A DNA stretch of 64,000 nt from Rhodocyclaceae bacterium (GTDB lineage Bacteria; Pseudomonadota; Gammaproteobacteria; Burkholderiales; Rhodocyclaceae): NCBI GenBank assembly GCA_020445785.1, contig JAGRFZ010000154.1:1-64000 (forward strand), in the 5' to 3' direction. Within the stretch, counting starts at the first letter, position 1. Each line of letters begins with the position of its first letter. The notes under the pieces are model-generated. The model was not told the origin of the DNA. It did not search any database and was given only the letters and a program-made list of their open reading frames with translations. Below are positions 17,892-26,703 of this stretch, piece after piece. The position numbers were made by a program, and so were the translations under genes.

Positions 17892-18944
17892 ATGGTCGCG
17901 CGCAGCAGCAAGACTTCCCCCACCCGAATCGCCATCGCCTGCCAGGGCGGCGGCAGCCAGACCGCCTTTGCGGCCGGCGCCCTGAAGGCCCTGGTGGCCG
18001 GCGAGGCGCCGGGCAACTACCGCATCGTCGGCCTCAGCGGCACCTCCGGCGGCGCCATCTGCGCCGCGCTGGCCTGGTGCGCGCTGGCGCTCGAGAAGGA
18101 CCGGGACGCCGGGCGGCAGCGCGCCGCCCACATGCTCGACGCGTTCTGGCAGGACAACTCGGCCAAGCTGCCCTCGGAATGGCTGTGGAACCAGCTCACC
18201 GTCACCACCCGCCAGCTCCAGGACAGTGGCCTGCTGCCGTCGGTGTCCACCAGCCCCTACCTGCCGGCGGTCGAAGGCGCCGTGCACCTCGCCCGCCTGT
18301 TCGCGCCGCGGCCGGAATTCCTCGACCTGCGCCAACTGCTCGAAAAGCACCTGCCGCTGGACGAGGTGAAACAGGAAACGGCAGCCCTGCAGTTGATGGT
18401 CGGCGCCGTCGGCGTGCGTTCGGGCGCATTCAAGGCCTTCGATTCCCGTGCCGGCGAAATCGGCATCGACGCCCTCCTCGCCTCGGCCAGCCTGCCCTGG
18501 CTGGGCCGCGCCACGCCGATCGGCGAGGAGATCTACTGGGACGGCCTGTTCTCGCAGAATCCGCCCTTGCGCGAGTTCGTCGCCGACCGGCCGGCGGCGG
18601 ACAAGCCGCAAGAGATTTGGATCGTCCGCATCAATCCGCAAACCCGCACGAGCGAGCCGGAGACCAGCGAGGACATCCACGACCGCCGCAACGAACTGGC
18701 CGGCAACCTGTCGCTGAACCAGGAGATCCGTTTCATCGAACAGGTGAATGAATGGGTGCACGGGAAGAAGCTGGTCAGCGACGACATGAAGATCATCCAC
18801 ATCCGCGAGATCACGATGGGCGAAGACGTGTCCGGCGAACTCGACTACGCCTCGAAGCTCGACCGCGCACCGGCCTACATCGCGCGGCTGATGGCCCACG
18901 GTGAAGCGCGGGCGGCGGCGGAGCTGGCCAAGCGCAAGGGCTGA
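17892..18944 (+). CDS. Patatin-like phospholipase
   Basis: A 350-residue protein of the patatin family. CQGGGSQTAFAAGAL is the glycine-rich oxyanion loop, GTSGG carries the nucleophile (Ser52), and YWDGLFSQNPPL supplies the dyad aspartate (Asp217). There is no signal peptide, so it probably acts inside the cell on phospholipid or another acyl ester. The length and the NPPLREF continuation match the stand-alone bacterial patatins, some of which resemble poly-hydroxybutyrate depolymerases. ATG at 17892 was chosen because GGAGA lies eight bases upstream; an ATG at 17877 would add five residues. It diverges from the PKS operon and faces the TIR-NB-ARC gene tail to tail. Confidence 0.85.
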   Translation: MVARSSKTSPTRIAIACQGGGSQTAFAAGALKALVAGEAPGNYRIVGLSGTSGGAICAALAWCALALEKDRDAGRQRAAHMLDAFWQDNSAKLPSEWLWNQLTVTTRQLQDSGLLPSVSTSPYLPAVEGAVHLARLFAPRPEFLDLRQLLEKHLPLDEVKQETAALQLMVGAVGVRSGAFKAFDSRAGEIGIDALLASASLPWLGRATPIGEEIYWDGLFSQNPPLREFVADRPAADKPQEIWIVRINPQTRTSEPETSEDIHDRRNELAGNLSLNQEIRFIEQVNEWVHGKKLVSDDMKIIHIREITMGEDVSGELDYASKLDRAPAYIARLMAHGEARAAAELAKRKG

Positions 18945-18997
18945 GGCCGGCTGCCTCGGCCGGGCCGCGGCGACCACGAGAACAGGGCCGACGCGGC

Positions 18998-21088
18998 TCA
19001 AGAATTGAGTGAATCGAGCCCGACGATCTGCCTGACAAAGCCCCGAATTGTGCTCTGATCGGCCCCGAGACCTGTCGGATCGCGCTCGGCGAGCCACATC
19101 AGATCCTCTCGCAGAATGCGGCCGGCAGCTTCCACTTGCCCTGAACCGTGGAGGGCAAGAAAAAGATTCCACGCCTGTACGGATGTCGTTGGATGCGCCA
19201 CGCCCAGCACTCTCCGCCGCAGCGTCAGTGCATGCTCCTGCAACGCCAGCGCTCCGACCAAATCCCCCTGAGCCCGCAATGTGTAGGCCAAATTGATGAC
19301 TAGGGAATAAGACACAGGATGATCCTCGCCGTAGGCTCGACGGCTCAGGTCGAGACCCCACTCGAACACCTCCCGTGCCTGTGGGCTTCCGGCTAACCCC
19401 AATCCGGCCTGTTCGCCGAACCTCACAAGATGCACCACGTGTCTCCACAGCATCTCCCAGCGCGCCCGGACCTCGGGCCGCTGGATGTCGCCAAGAACCG
19501 CCGCCCGATGCAACAGGGCGAGCAGCGCCGGCGCGTCCTGTTTGCCATCTGCGAGCATCGCGCGTACCAGTTGCTGGGTCAGCCGATGCAAGCCCAGCGC
19601 TTGCTCGCCACCGGCGCTGCCCGCGTCGAGCGCAGCAATCCCAACGCGAGCCGCCAACGCGTAACGGCGCAGTTCGCCGACCACGTAATGCCAAACCGAT
19701 GGCTTGGCTGCTGCCACGGCAAGCGCTTCGGGCAAGTGCCTGGCGGCTTCGACAAAGAATCGCTCTGGCAGGGGCTCCGGCGCGGCGAAGGCAGCGAGCT
19801 GCAGCAATTGCTGCGCGGCCGGCGACAGCCGCTCGAAAGCCAGCGACAGGGTGGCTGCGACGCTGCGCTCGTAGCCGGTGCTCGCGCGGCCTTCGTCGAG
19901 AACCCATGCACCAGTATCGACGCCGGCCAGCAGGCGGCGGTACTCGTTGCGCCCCATGCCGGTCTGCTCCAGGTAGCCGGCCGCCTGCTCGAGGGCCAGC
20001 GGCAGGCCGCCCAGGTCGTGGCTGAGGGCGCGCAGCTCGTCGGCATCACCGCCGCCGAGCCGGCCGGCCAGAAACTCCGCGCCCTGCGCCGCGTTCCAGG
20101 TGTTCAGCGCCAGCGGCTTGGCGAGACCGCCCCAGGCCGGATTGCGGGAGGTCAGCAGCACATGGTGCACGCCGCCCTCGGGCAGCACCGGCCGCAGCGC
20201 CGCCGTGTCCTCGGCATTGTCATAGACCAGCAGCCAGCCGGCAGGCTGAGCGGCGAGCCAGCGCTTCAGCGCCGCGCTGGGGGCTTCGTTCTCGCGCTGG
20301 GGCGCGTGGACCTCTTTGCAGCAGGCCGCGGCGTCGGCTTCGAGCAGATCCGGGCTCTCGGCGCGGAACCACCACACCCCGGCGTAGCGCTCCCGGAAAT
20401 CCCAGCTGTACTTCAGCGCCAGCTGGGTCTTGCCGAGGCCGCCCATGCCGTGGAGCGCGACTCGCGCCACCAGCGCAACGCGCTGTGCCCCCTGCAGCAG
20501 TTCGCGCAAGGCCTCGAGCTGCCCGTCCGGGTCGCGGAAATGGGGGCTCAGGGCGTGGCCGATCAGCCGGAACGGCTGCTCGACGCCAGTGGGCATGCGG
20601 TAACGCGGCGCCGGCACCCCGGGGGCCTGTTCGATCAGAGCCAACAGCCGCCCGAACTGATCGTTCCAGTCGGCATCCTGTCCGATGAAGCGGTGGGCCT
20701 GGATACCGGCCAGCGGGCGCAGCGACTCGGGCAGCCGGCCCGCGTCGAGCGGGGTCTCGCGGCCGAGCAGCAAGGGAAACAGCGTCAACTCGCCGGCAGC
20801 CTGTCGCGCAAGGCCGGTCTCGACCTCGCGCCGCACCCAGTCCAGGTCGGTCGACCGGGCCCGTTCTTCGATCAGATCCTCCCAGTCCGGCCCGATCACC
20901 ACCAGCAATACCGTGGCGCCGGCCAGCGCCTGCTCCAGCAGGGCGGGAAAACGTTCGCCACTGTCGATGCTGCCCTGGTCGTAGAACAACGCGTCGGCGT
21001 CGAACCAGTGGCCGAGCCGGTCCCGCAGCCGGCCGGCGTGGCCGGCGGCGTCCGTGCGGCGATAGCTGATGAAGATCGGTGCGGGCAT
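18998..21088 (-). CDS. TIR-NB-ARC-TPR (STAND) protein
   Basis: A 696-residue protein with three parts. Residues 4-155 form a TIR domain (PIFISYRRTDAAGHAGRL; DWVRREVETGL with a probable catalytic Glu88). Residues 170-440 form an NB-ARC ATPase with GMGGLGKT (P-loop, 214-221), WLLVYDNAED (Walker B, 285-294) and GGLPLALE (about 360). The C-terminal 250 residues are helical and include a TPR-like unit (SYSLVINLAYTLRAQGDLVGALALQEHALTLRRRVLG region). This is the effector-switch-sensor plan of STAND immune proteins, where ligand binding at the repeats triggers oligomerisation and TIR NADase activity. The ligand is unknown. It runs opposite to the first patatin gene and in the same direction as the membrane-protein gene upstream. 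Confidence 0.88.
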   Translation of the reverse strand: MPAPIFISYRRTDAAGHAGRLRDRLGHWFDADALFYDQGSIDSGERFPALLEQALAGATVLLVVIGPDWEDLIEERARSTDLDWVRREVETGLARQAAGELTLFPLLLGRETPLDAGRLPESLRPLAGIQAHRFIGQDADWNDQFGRLLALIEQAPGVPAPRYRMPTGVEQPFRLIGHALSPHFRDPDGQLEALRELLQGAQRVALVARVALHGMGGLGKTQLALKYSWDFRERYAGVWWFRAESPDLLEADAAACCKEVHAPQRENEAPSAALKRWLAAQPAGWLLVYDNAEDTAALRPVLPEGGVHHVLLTSRNPAWGGLAKPLALNTWNAAQGAEFLAGRLGGGDADELRALSHDLGGLPLALEQAAGYLEQTGMGRNEYRRLLAGVDTGAWVLDEGRASTGYERSVAATLSLAFERLSPAAQQLLQLAAFAAPEPLPERFFVEAARHLPEALAVAAAKPSVWHYVVGELRRYALAARVGIAALDAGSAGGEQALGLHRLTQQLVRAMLADGKQDAPALLALLHRAAVLGDIQRPEVRARWEMLWRHVVHLVRFGEQAGLGLAGSPQAREVFEWGLDLSRRAYGEDHPVSYSLVINLAYTLRAQGDLVGALALQEHALTLRRRVLGVAHPTTSVQAWNLFLALHGSGQVEAAGRILREDLMWLAERDPTGLGADQSTIRGFVRQIVGLDSLNS

Positions 21089-21218
21089 GCGCCCTCCGTG
21101 GCCGGGCCTCGGGGTTCGCGCGGCGATACGTCAGTGTATCGGAGCTGGCAGCACGCCGGGGCGCATCCCGTCGGCATGGCTGCCGGGACCGAGGCGCGTC
21201 GGCGGCAATGGCCGATGG

Positions 21219-22559
21219 TCAGCCGCGCGGCCCGTTCGCCGCCTGGTGTGTACCGCTGCTCTTCTCGTCCCGCGTCTGCTCCCTCGGGCTCCTGCCGATC
21301 GCGCGCACGGACGCGACGGTCTTCAGCATGTCGAACCAGAACGGTGCGCCGAGCGAGAGCGCGGCGGCCGACAGCAGCAGGCCGAAGAGCTTGGTGATCC
21401 AGGCGGCGGCGCCGTTCGGTGTGGTGGTGGCCGACCAACCGAACGCCAGACCGCTGCTCGCCAATTCGTCGATGCGCGAGCGAACCCGCTGATCGAAGCG
21501 GCGACGTTCCTGCGCCAACACCGCATTGGTCGTCGCCGAGGCCTGCTCCGCTGCCGCAACAGCCGTCTCCAAGGCTTGCGGGTCACACGAGCCGACATCG
21601 GCCGGTGCGCCCGAATCCGACCCGCGGCGCTCGCAGTGTGCCTGCGCGACGACGGCTTCGTGTCGCCTGCGCTCGGCGGCTGCGAAATCGTCCCGCGCCC
21701 GGTCCAGGGCTGCGGAATCGATGAAGGCCTCTGCATCCTCGGCTTCGGCCGCCTTCAGCGCCTGGGTGACGAGCGCCTCGCGCAGTGAGGCATCCTGGTA
21801 CAGACGGGTGGCGATGTCGATGGTGTCCACATTCATCGCAGCAGCGAGGAATACCGAGATCCCGACGATCACGTACTGGGTCTTCTGCCGATACCAGGCC
21901 GACATCTGCTGCTCGAGGCCCTGGAACCATTCTTCCAGCAGCGTGCGGAAGGCCGTCATGTCGTTGCCGGCCCGCGCGCACAGGTCTTCGAGCACCTTGC
22001 GGTAGGGCGAGTGCTCGGGCAGGCCCGCCAGCATCATGCGGATGTTGGCGACCGAGACGAAGCCGGCCTGCCGGCCGCGGTTGGCTGCGTCGAGGGCGCC
22101 CTGCAGCAATTGCCAGGCGGAGACGTAGCTGACCCGGAAGGTGTTGCCGACCCCGGGCGCGTCGAGATAGGCAATGAACGGCGACCCCAGCACGTCGTCC
22201 ACGGTGATCGGCGTCGACGCCGCCTTGCCCCCCTCGCCTGTCGCCTGCCCGGGCGCTGGCTCGTGCCGCCGCAGCCACCGGCGCAGCCACGCCCGTAGTC
22301 GCCGCCACGCCTGCTTCAGGGGGAGCAGCCAGTCGACCAAGGGCTCCCCATCCGCGGCCTCGGCGGCGCCACTGCGCTTGCCCTCGGGCGATCGCGGGGC
22401 GGGCGGGATCAGCAGATTGGCGATCGCGCGTCGCAGCCAGCGCGCCCGGCTGCTCCAGGCTGCGGCGACGAACTCGTTGATTGCCGTAACCGCCAGGGCG
22501 AAGACCAGATAGACGAAGGTCAGTCCGAGGAACACGTCGAGGGATGCGAGGAAATCCAT
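21219..22559 (-). CDS. Three-helix membrane protein of unknown function beside the STAND gene
   Basis: A 446-residue protein. An N-terminal helix (LTFVYLVFALAVTAINEF, about 12-32) is followed by an arginine-rich cytosolic stretch, then a soluble helical domain (about 120-245), a second helix (YVIVGISVFLAAAMNV), a long coiled-coil-like region with two cysteines (about 290-370), and a final helix (KLFGLLLSAAALSLGAPFWF). The LGAPFWFD ending recurs in many uncharacterised bacterial membrane proteins. No enzymatic motif is visible. It ends 130 bp upstream of the TIR-NB-ARC gene on the same strand, so co-expression is possible. A membrane sensor or effector partner is a guess from context only. Confidence 0.7.
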   Translation of the reverse strand: MDFLASLDVFLGLTFVYLVFALAVTAINEFVAAAWSSRARWLRRAIANLLIPPAPRSPEGKRSGAAEAADGEPLVDWLLPLKQAWRRLRAWLRRWLRRHEPAPGQATGEGGKAASTPITVDDVLGSPFIAYLDAPGVGNTFRVSYVSAWQLLQGALDAANRGRQAGFVSVANIRMMLAGLPEHSPYRKVLEDLCARAGNDMTAFRTLLEEWFQGLEQQMSAWYRQKTQYVIVGISVFLAAAMNVDTIDIATRLYQDASLREALVTQALKAAEAEDAEAFIDSAALDRARDDFAAAERRRHEAVVAQAHCERRGSDSGAPADVGSCDPQALETAVAAAEQASATTNAVLAQERRRFDQRVRSRIDELASSGLAFGWSATTTPNGAAAWITKLFGLLLSAAALSLGAPFWFDMLKTVASVRAIGRSPREQTRDEKSSGTHQAANGPRG

Positions 22560-22868
22560 GATGTCGCCTTCGAGATGAGCCAGCCGTGCATCGAATTGTG
22601 CGCCAATCCCTCCGCTGCTGGCAGGGGCATCGGCACCCGACGGCGATGCGGAACGCGCGCCGACGCCGGGACGATGGGCGGTGGACCACGAGGTGGCCAT
22701 GGTGGGGGCGCCTGCCCCGCGCCGACCCGATACCCGGTTCGCCGGGCATCGCCGCTGCCCCCGAGCCGCCTGACGTGGGCGCGGCCAAACGCGACGATTG
22801 CGCGTAGCATGCCGCCATGGGTCGGTGGCGACACCGTCCACGGACACGGCAGACAGGGAGGACGGTTG
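22560..22868. promoter_or_regulatory. Divergent intergenic region upstream of the second patatin gene
   Basis: About 309 bases separate two diverging genes, so both promoters should be here. The only clear element is GGGAGG just before the patatin ATG. I see no repeated operator, no hairpin with a T tract and no small gene with a supportable start. Confidence 0.3.
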
Positions 22869-24035
22869 ATGGCCAGCTATCGCAGCTTCGCGCAGCACCT
22901 CGATCCGCAACGGACGCCCAAGCGCATTCTCGCGCTGGATGGTGGGGGTCTGCGGGGCGTGCTCACCCTCGGCATCCTGCGGCAAGTCGAAACCCTGCTG
23001 CGCGAGCGCCACGGGGGCGACCCCGACTTTCGGCTGTCCGACTATTTCGATCTGATCGCCGGCACCTCGACCGGCGCGATCATCGGCGCTGCCCTGTCGC
23101 TGGGCATGAGCGTGGACGAGGTGCACGACCACTACATGGCACTGGGCAAACTGGTGTTCAAGCGCAGCCTGCTGCGTTGGGGCGCGCTGCGGGCCAAGTA
23201 CGACGCCAAGGCGGTACGCAAGGCGCTGATCGGCGTGCTCGGCGATCGCACGCTGAACAGCGCGGATCTGCGTACCGGCCTGCTGGTGATGACCAAGCGG
23301 CTCGACACCGGCAGCGCCTGGCCGTTGACCAACCACCCGGCCGCGCCGTACTTCAAGGCCGGCAAACAGGCGACGACGATCGCCAACGGCGAGTATCCGC
23401 TGTGGCAGGTGGTGCGGGCGAGCACCGCCGCCCCCTATTTCTTCGATCCGGAAACCATCACCATCGGGCGCGCCACCGAGGGCCGCAAGGCCGTGCGCGG
23501 CGACTTCGTCGATGGTGGCGTCAGCACCGCCAACAATCCCGCACTACAGGCCCTGATGACGGCGACGATGGCCGGCTATGGTTTCGGCTGGCAGGCCGGC
23601 GCCGACCGGCTGCTGGTGGTCTCGGTCGGTACCGGCAAGGCCGACGCGGAAGTCGGCCACGCCAACATCGTCGAGAGTCGTGCGGCCCTGCACGCCGTGT
23701 TGTCGCTGAAGGCGCTGATGGCGGACTGCGCCGACCAGGTCGAAGCCATCATGCAGTGGCTGTCCGACAGCCCCACCGCGCGCGACATCGACCGCGAGAT
23801 GAAGAAGGCCGCCCCCCCGCTCGGCGGCCAGCCCCTGTGCAGCTACCTGCGCTACAACGTGCTGCTCGAGAAGGAATGGTGCGCCAAAGAGCTCGGTGAG
23901 AAGTTCAGCCGCGCGGAACTGAAGTCGCTCGAGGCGATGGACCAACCCAAGAACATCGACGCGCTCGACCGTCTCGGCCGCCTGGCCGGCAGCAAGTTGG
24001 TCAAGGCGAGGCATTTCGACGTAGGCCAGGGTTGA
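22869..24035 (+). CDS. Patatin-like phospholipase, CapV/cPLA2-like type
   Basis: A 388-residue patatin of the DGGG type. LALDGGGLRGVLTLG is the oxyanion loop, GTSTG carries the nucleophile (Ser67) and FVDGGVSTANNPAL gives the dyad Asp215. The layout (short N-terminus, core patatin, helical C-terminal 120 residues) matches the group that includes the CBASS effector CapV and other stand-alone bacterial phospholipases. No signal peptide is present, so action on the inner membrane from the cytosol is likely. ATG at 22869 has GGAGG seven bases upstream; the reading frame is open further 5', but without a ribosome site. It diverges from the membrane-protein gene, 309 bases away. No cyclic-nucleotide synthase gene lies nearby. 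Confidence 0.87.
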   Translation: MASYRSFAQHLDPQRTPKRILALDGGGLRGVLTLGILRQVETLLRERHGGDPDFRLSDYFDLIAGTSTGAIIGAALSLGMSVDEVHDHYMALGKLVFKRSLLRWGALRAKYDAKAVRKALIGVLGDRTLNSADLRTGLLVMTKRLDTGSAWPLTNHPAAPYFKAGKQATTIANGEYPLWQVVRASTAAPYFFDPETITIGRATEGRKAVRGDFVDGGVSTANNPALQALMTATMAGYGFGWQAGADRLLVVSVGTGKADAEVGHANIVESRAALHAVLSLKALMADCADQVEAIMQWLSDSPTARDIDREMKKAAPPLGGQPLCSYLRYNVLLEKEWCAKELGEKFSRAELKSLEAMDQPKNIDALDRLGRLAGSKLVKARHFDVGQG

Positions 24036-24139
24036 GCGGCGCTCGGGGGCGGCGCCGCGACGATCCGCCCGGCACCCTGGTCCGAGGGCTCACCGACCGC
24101 GGCGAGCGCCGAGCCCGGTGCCTTGTGTGCCCGCCCGCT

Positions 24140-24670
24140 TCAGTTCGACGCGCGAGGCCGAACCGCGAAAATGCACCGATCGTAGCCATCGGCGCCACAT
24201 TGTGTCTCATGGCAGACGGTGCGGATGGTCCGCCCGCGGCTTTCGCAGATCCAATCCATGATCCCGGCGAACCAGCCTGCGAACCGGCAGCAGGTCTTGG
24301 CCGAGCAGACCTCACCCTGCGCCAACACGAACGGGGAACAGTCGAGCTGGATGTCGGCGCAACCGGTCGCCGCATCGGCTTCGATCACGCGGAACCGGCC
24401 CCAGCCGTGCCTCGAGAGCCGGCTCAGATAGTGCTCGAGGAGCGCGATGCCGGACAACGGGCCGGTCCTGGCTTCCCGTTCGCACCAGAAGCGCGCCGAC
24501 TTGTAGCTGGCCTGGTAGAGAATCTCCGCATAGCCTTCGCTGGCCAGTGCCGCTTCGACCGATTCGAGCCGGATCTCGTCTTCGGGCCAAAGCGCACCCT
24601 CGTCCGCCCCTGGGGCGCCGCTCGCTGGCGCGGCAGCGGCACCCGCTTCGTTGGGCCATCTCCTGTTCAT
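24140..24670 (-). CDS. V4R/DUF5943-type ligand-binding protein, cysteine-containing paralogue
   Basis: A 176-residue soluble protein. YAEILYQASYKSARFWCERE, the LLEHYLSRLSRHGWG helix and the C-terminal VCHETQCGADGYDRCIFAV stretch match the V4R/XylR-N small-molecule-binding fold, in which conserved cysteines near the end often matter for binding. It is clearly related to the 175-residue DUF5943 protein at 45447-45974 (shared YAEILY-x-A-x-YKSA-x-x-WCE-x-E, HY-x-RRLS-x-x-GWG and GWFAG-x-MD) but keeps cysteines that one has lost. It diverges from a GlxA-family regulator and converges on the second patatin gene. A sensing or storage role for a methylated-amine intermediate is an inference. Confidence 0.7.
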   Translation of the reverse strand: MNRRWPNEAGAAAAPASGAPGADEGALWPEDEIRLESVEAALASEGYAEILYQASYKSARFWCEREARTGPLSGIALLEHYLSRLSRHGWGRFRVIEADAATGCADIQLDCSPFVLAQGEVCSAKTCCRFAGWFAGIMDWICESRGRTIRTVCHETQCGADGYDRCIFAVRPRASN

Positions 24671-25040
24671 CGTGCGTTTCTCGCTTGTCCCCTCATCTCA
24701 GCATTATTCGTGGGCGGGCCACCAACCGCCGGCCTGCCTGCGACCATCAGGCATCTTTGCGCGACAGGATCGGAGGCGTTTGACGCCGGTTCCACGGGCA
24801 GGACCCATCGCGCGCGATTTCCCCACGCGCAAGATCCGGCATGGCAGCCGGGCCACGCACCAATGTGGCGCACTCCGCGCGGGGAGCGCGGACGATCCTT
24901 GCCGGCGGCGGAGGCGTAGACCAAGCTATCAAGACGGCACAAAGCATGCTTCAAGACGGCCGCGCGCAAGCGCTGGGACGAGCCAGCCCTGGCCGCCGGC
25001 GATGTGCGCGATCTACCGACGCCAAAAGTGGAGGTGAACC
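24671..25040. promoter_or_regulatory. Divergent control region of the V4R-like and GlxA-family genes
   Basis: This 370-base gap holds the promoters of two diverging genes. The decamer TCAAGACGGC occurs twice in direct orientation near 24929-24938 and 24951-24960, a 22-base period, as expected for an AraC-family dimer site on one face of the helix. No coding sequence with a ribosome site could be supported in it. Confidence 0.45.
24929..24960 (+). promoter_or_regulatory. Candidate regulator binding site: direct repeat TCAAGACGGC x2
   Basis: Two identical 10-base words with a start-to-start distance of 22 bases lie about 80-112 bases upstream of the GlxA-family gene. AraC/GlxA regulators commonly bind direct repeats about two helical turns apart, so autoregulation or control of the divergent V4R-like gene is plausible. 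No experimental consensus was compared. Confidence 0.35.
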
Positions 25041-26054
25041 GTGTCCGACAGGCTTTCATCCGTATCGCGCGTCGGCTTCCTGTTGCTGGAGGAGTTCACG
25101 ATGGTCTCCTTCTCGTGCGCAGTGGAGGTGCTGCGCATGGCCAACCATCTCAGCGGCACAGCCGCGTACAGTTGGTGCGTGATCAGCCCCGACGGCAATC
25201 CCGTGCCGGCGAGCAGTGGCCTCGCCCCGACCCCGGTAAGCACCTATCCGGACGCGGCGCCAGTCGATTTGCTCCTCGTCTGCGGCGGCACCCGCGTCAC
25301 CCGCTTCGTGAATGGCGGGACGATCGCCCTGCTCAAGCGCATCGGCCGGGACAAGGTGATCCTCGGCGGCCTATGCACCGGCAGCTATGCGCTGGTGAAG
25401 GCCGGCCTGCTGAACGGCTACCAGGCCGCGATCCACTGGGAGAACCGAAGCGCGCTCGTCGAGGCGTACCCCAAGGTCACGTTCGTCGAGGAGTTGTTCG
25501 TCATCGATCGGGACCGCATCACCTGTACCGGCGGCACCGCGCCGCTGGACCTGATGCTGGCCGTGGTGCGCGAACGCTTCGGCAGGACCCTGGTGTCGGA
25601 GATCTCCGAACAACTGATCGTCGACCGTGTGCGCGACAGCAAGTATCGACAGCACGTGCCGCTGGCGGCGCGCATGGGTTGCAACCGCCGGGCCCTGGTG
25701 GAAGTGGCGGCATTGATGGAAGCCAATGTCGAGGAACCCCTGTCGCTGGAGGAATTGTCCCGGCTCGCGGGCCTCTCGCAGCGCCATCTGCAGCGCATGT
25801 TCCGCGAAGCGCTCCAGGTCACGCCGAGCCAGTACTATCTCGACCTGCGGCTGCGCCGCGCGCGCGAACTGCTGCAGCAGACCCAAATGTCGATCACCAG
25901 CATCACCGTGGCCTGCGGCTTCCAGTCCGCCTGCCACTTCAGCAAGTGCTACCGGGCCTTGTTCGGCAAGCCGCCCAGCAGCGAGCGCCGTCCGCAGGGC
26001 GGCGAGGAATCCCACCGGCGCGGCAGGCGGCTCTCGCCCGAGCGAGCCGTATGA
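25041..26054 (+). CDS. GlxA-family transcriptional regulator (SouR/GbdR/CdhR-like)
   Basis: A 337-residue regulator. The N-terminal half is a DJ-1/PfpI-like ligand domain (RVGFLLLEEFTMVSFSCAVE; LGGLCTGSYALVKAGLLNGY with the class cysteine; CTGGTAPLDLMLA). The C-terminal half is an AraC-type double helix-turn-helix (LSLEELSRLAGLSQRHLQRMF; ITVACGFQSACHFSKCYR). The group regulates catabolism of glycine betaine (GbdR), sarcosine (SouR), carnitine (CdhR) and arginine (ArgR). It lies beside the sarcosine oxidase operon, which points to sarcosine or a related amine, but the ligand cannot be read. It shares the domain plan with the regulator at 47254-48417. Confidence 0.85.
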   Translation: MSDRLSSVSRVGFLLLEEFTMVSFSCAVEVLRMANHLSGTAAYSWCVISPDGNPVPASSGLAPTPVSTYPDAAPVDLLLVCGGTRVTRFVNGGTIALLKRIGRDKVILGGLCTGSYALVKAGLLNGYQAAIHWENRSALVEAYPKVTFVEELFVIDRDRITCTGGTAPLDLMLAVVRERFGRTLVSEISEQLIVDRVRDSKYRQHVPLAARMGCNRRALVEVAALMEANVEEPLSLEELSRLAGLSQRHLQRMFREALQVTPSQYYLDLRLRRARELLQQTQMSITSITVACGFQSACHFSKCYRALFGKPPSSERRPQGGEESHRRGRRLSPERAV

Positions 26055-26204
26055 GGCGGGTCATGCCCCGCTGGCGCTCCCGTCCCGGCGGCCATCGCGG
26101 CCCGCCCTGCGGTGGCCTTGCGGGTGGCACCACCCGCCGCGTGGTGCCCAGCGCAATTCACCCGGACAAGCATCGATCGAAGCGCGCCCAGCCCTCGGGG
26201 CCGC

Positions 26205-26492
26205 TCACGACGACGGATCGCGCGCGCCGGCGAGTTGCCGGCTCAGGCGCGCCAGACGGGCATGGATGCGCGTATCGCTGACCCGCAGGGCGAGTTCGGC
26301 ACAGCGGTGCAAGTCCGCCTCTTCGAGCGCGGCACCACAACGGATGGCATCCTCCAGCCGCTTCAGCGACAGCTTCCGGTGCCCCAGATCGAGGCTATGG
26401 CGGAGCAGTTGCAGCGCGGCCCGCTTGCGCTGCGCCTCGTCCTGCGCCTCGGCGAACGACTGCTTCAGCTTCCTGGCTGCGTTTCCGGTCAC
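26205..26492 (-). CDS. Small helical protein of unknown function after pyc
   Basis: A 95-residue, strongly charged, all-helical protein without membrane segments or cysteine motifs. It starts at a GTG with GGGG six bases upstream and lies 211 bases downstream of the pyruvate carboxylase stop on the same strand. Length and composition suggest a real small gene rather than a frame shadow, since no other gene covers it. No function can be suggested. Confidence 0.5.
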   Translation of the reverse strand: MTGNAARKLKQSFAEAQDEAQRKRAALQLLRHSLDLGHRKLSLKRLEDAIRCGAALEEADLHRCAELALRVSDTRIHARLARLSRQLAGARDPSS

Positions 26493-26703
26493 ACCGCGCC
26501 CCTACACCCACGCCGGCGGCGCCGCCAAAGCCGGCCCGCGTCGCGCTGCCGGAGCCGGTGCGTCGGACACGCCGAACCACACCAGCGGCAGTGCGCGGCG
26601 CCCGCTGGAGCGGAAGGCCGGATCGAACGCCGCCGCCTCGTAGCACACGAATCCGGCGGCCACTTGCCGTCGCGGGCGGCCGGTTGCGAACGCGACATCG
26701 TCG

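Noticed and set aside
17892..24035. CBASS system based on the patatin effector
   Set aside because: No cyclic-nucleotide synthase (CD-NTase) gene is present. The DUF294 protein at 61548-63425 has a nucleotidyltransferase motif but is far away and of another family.
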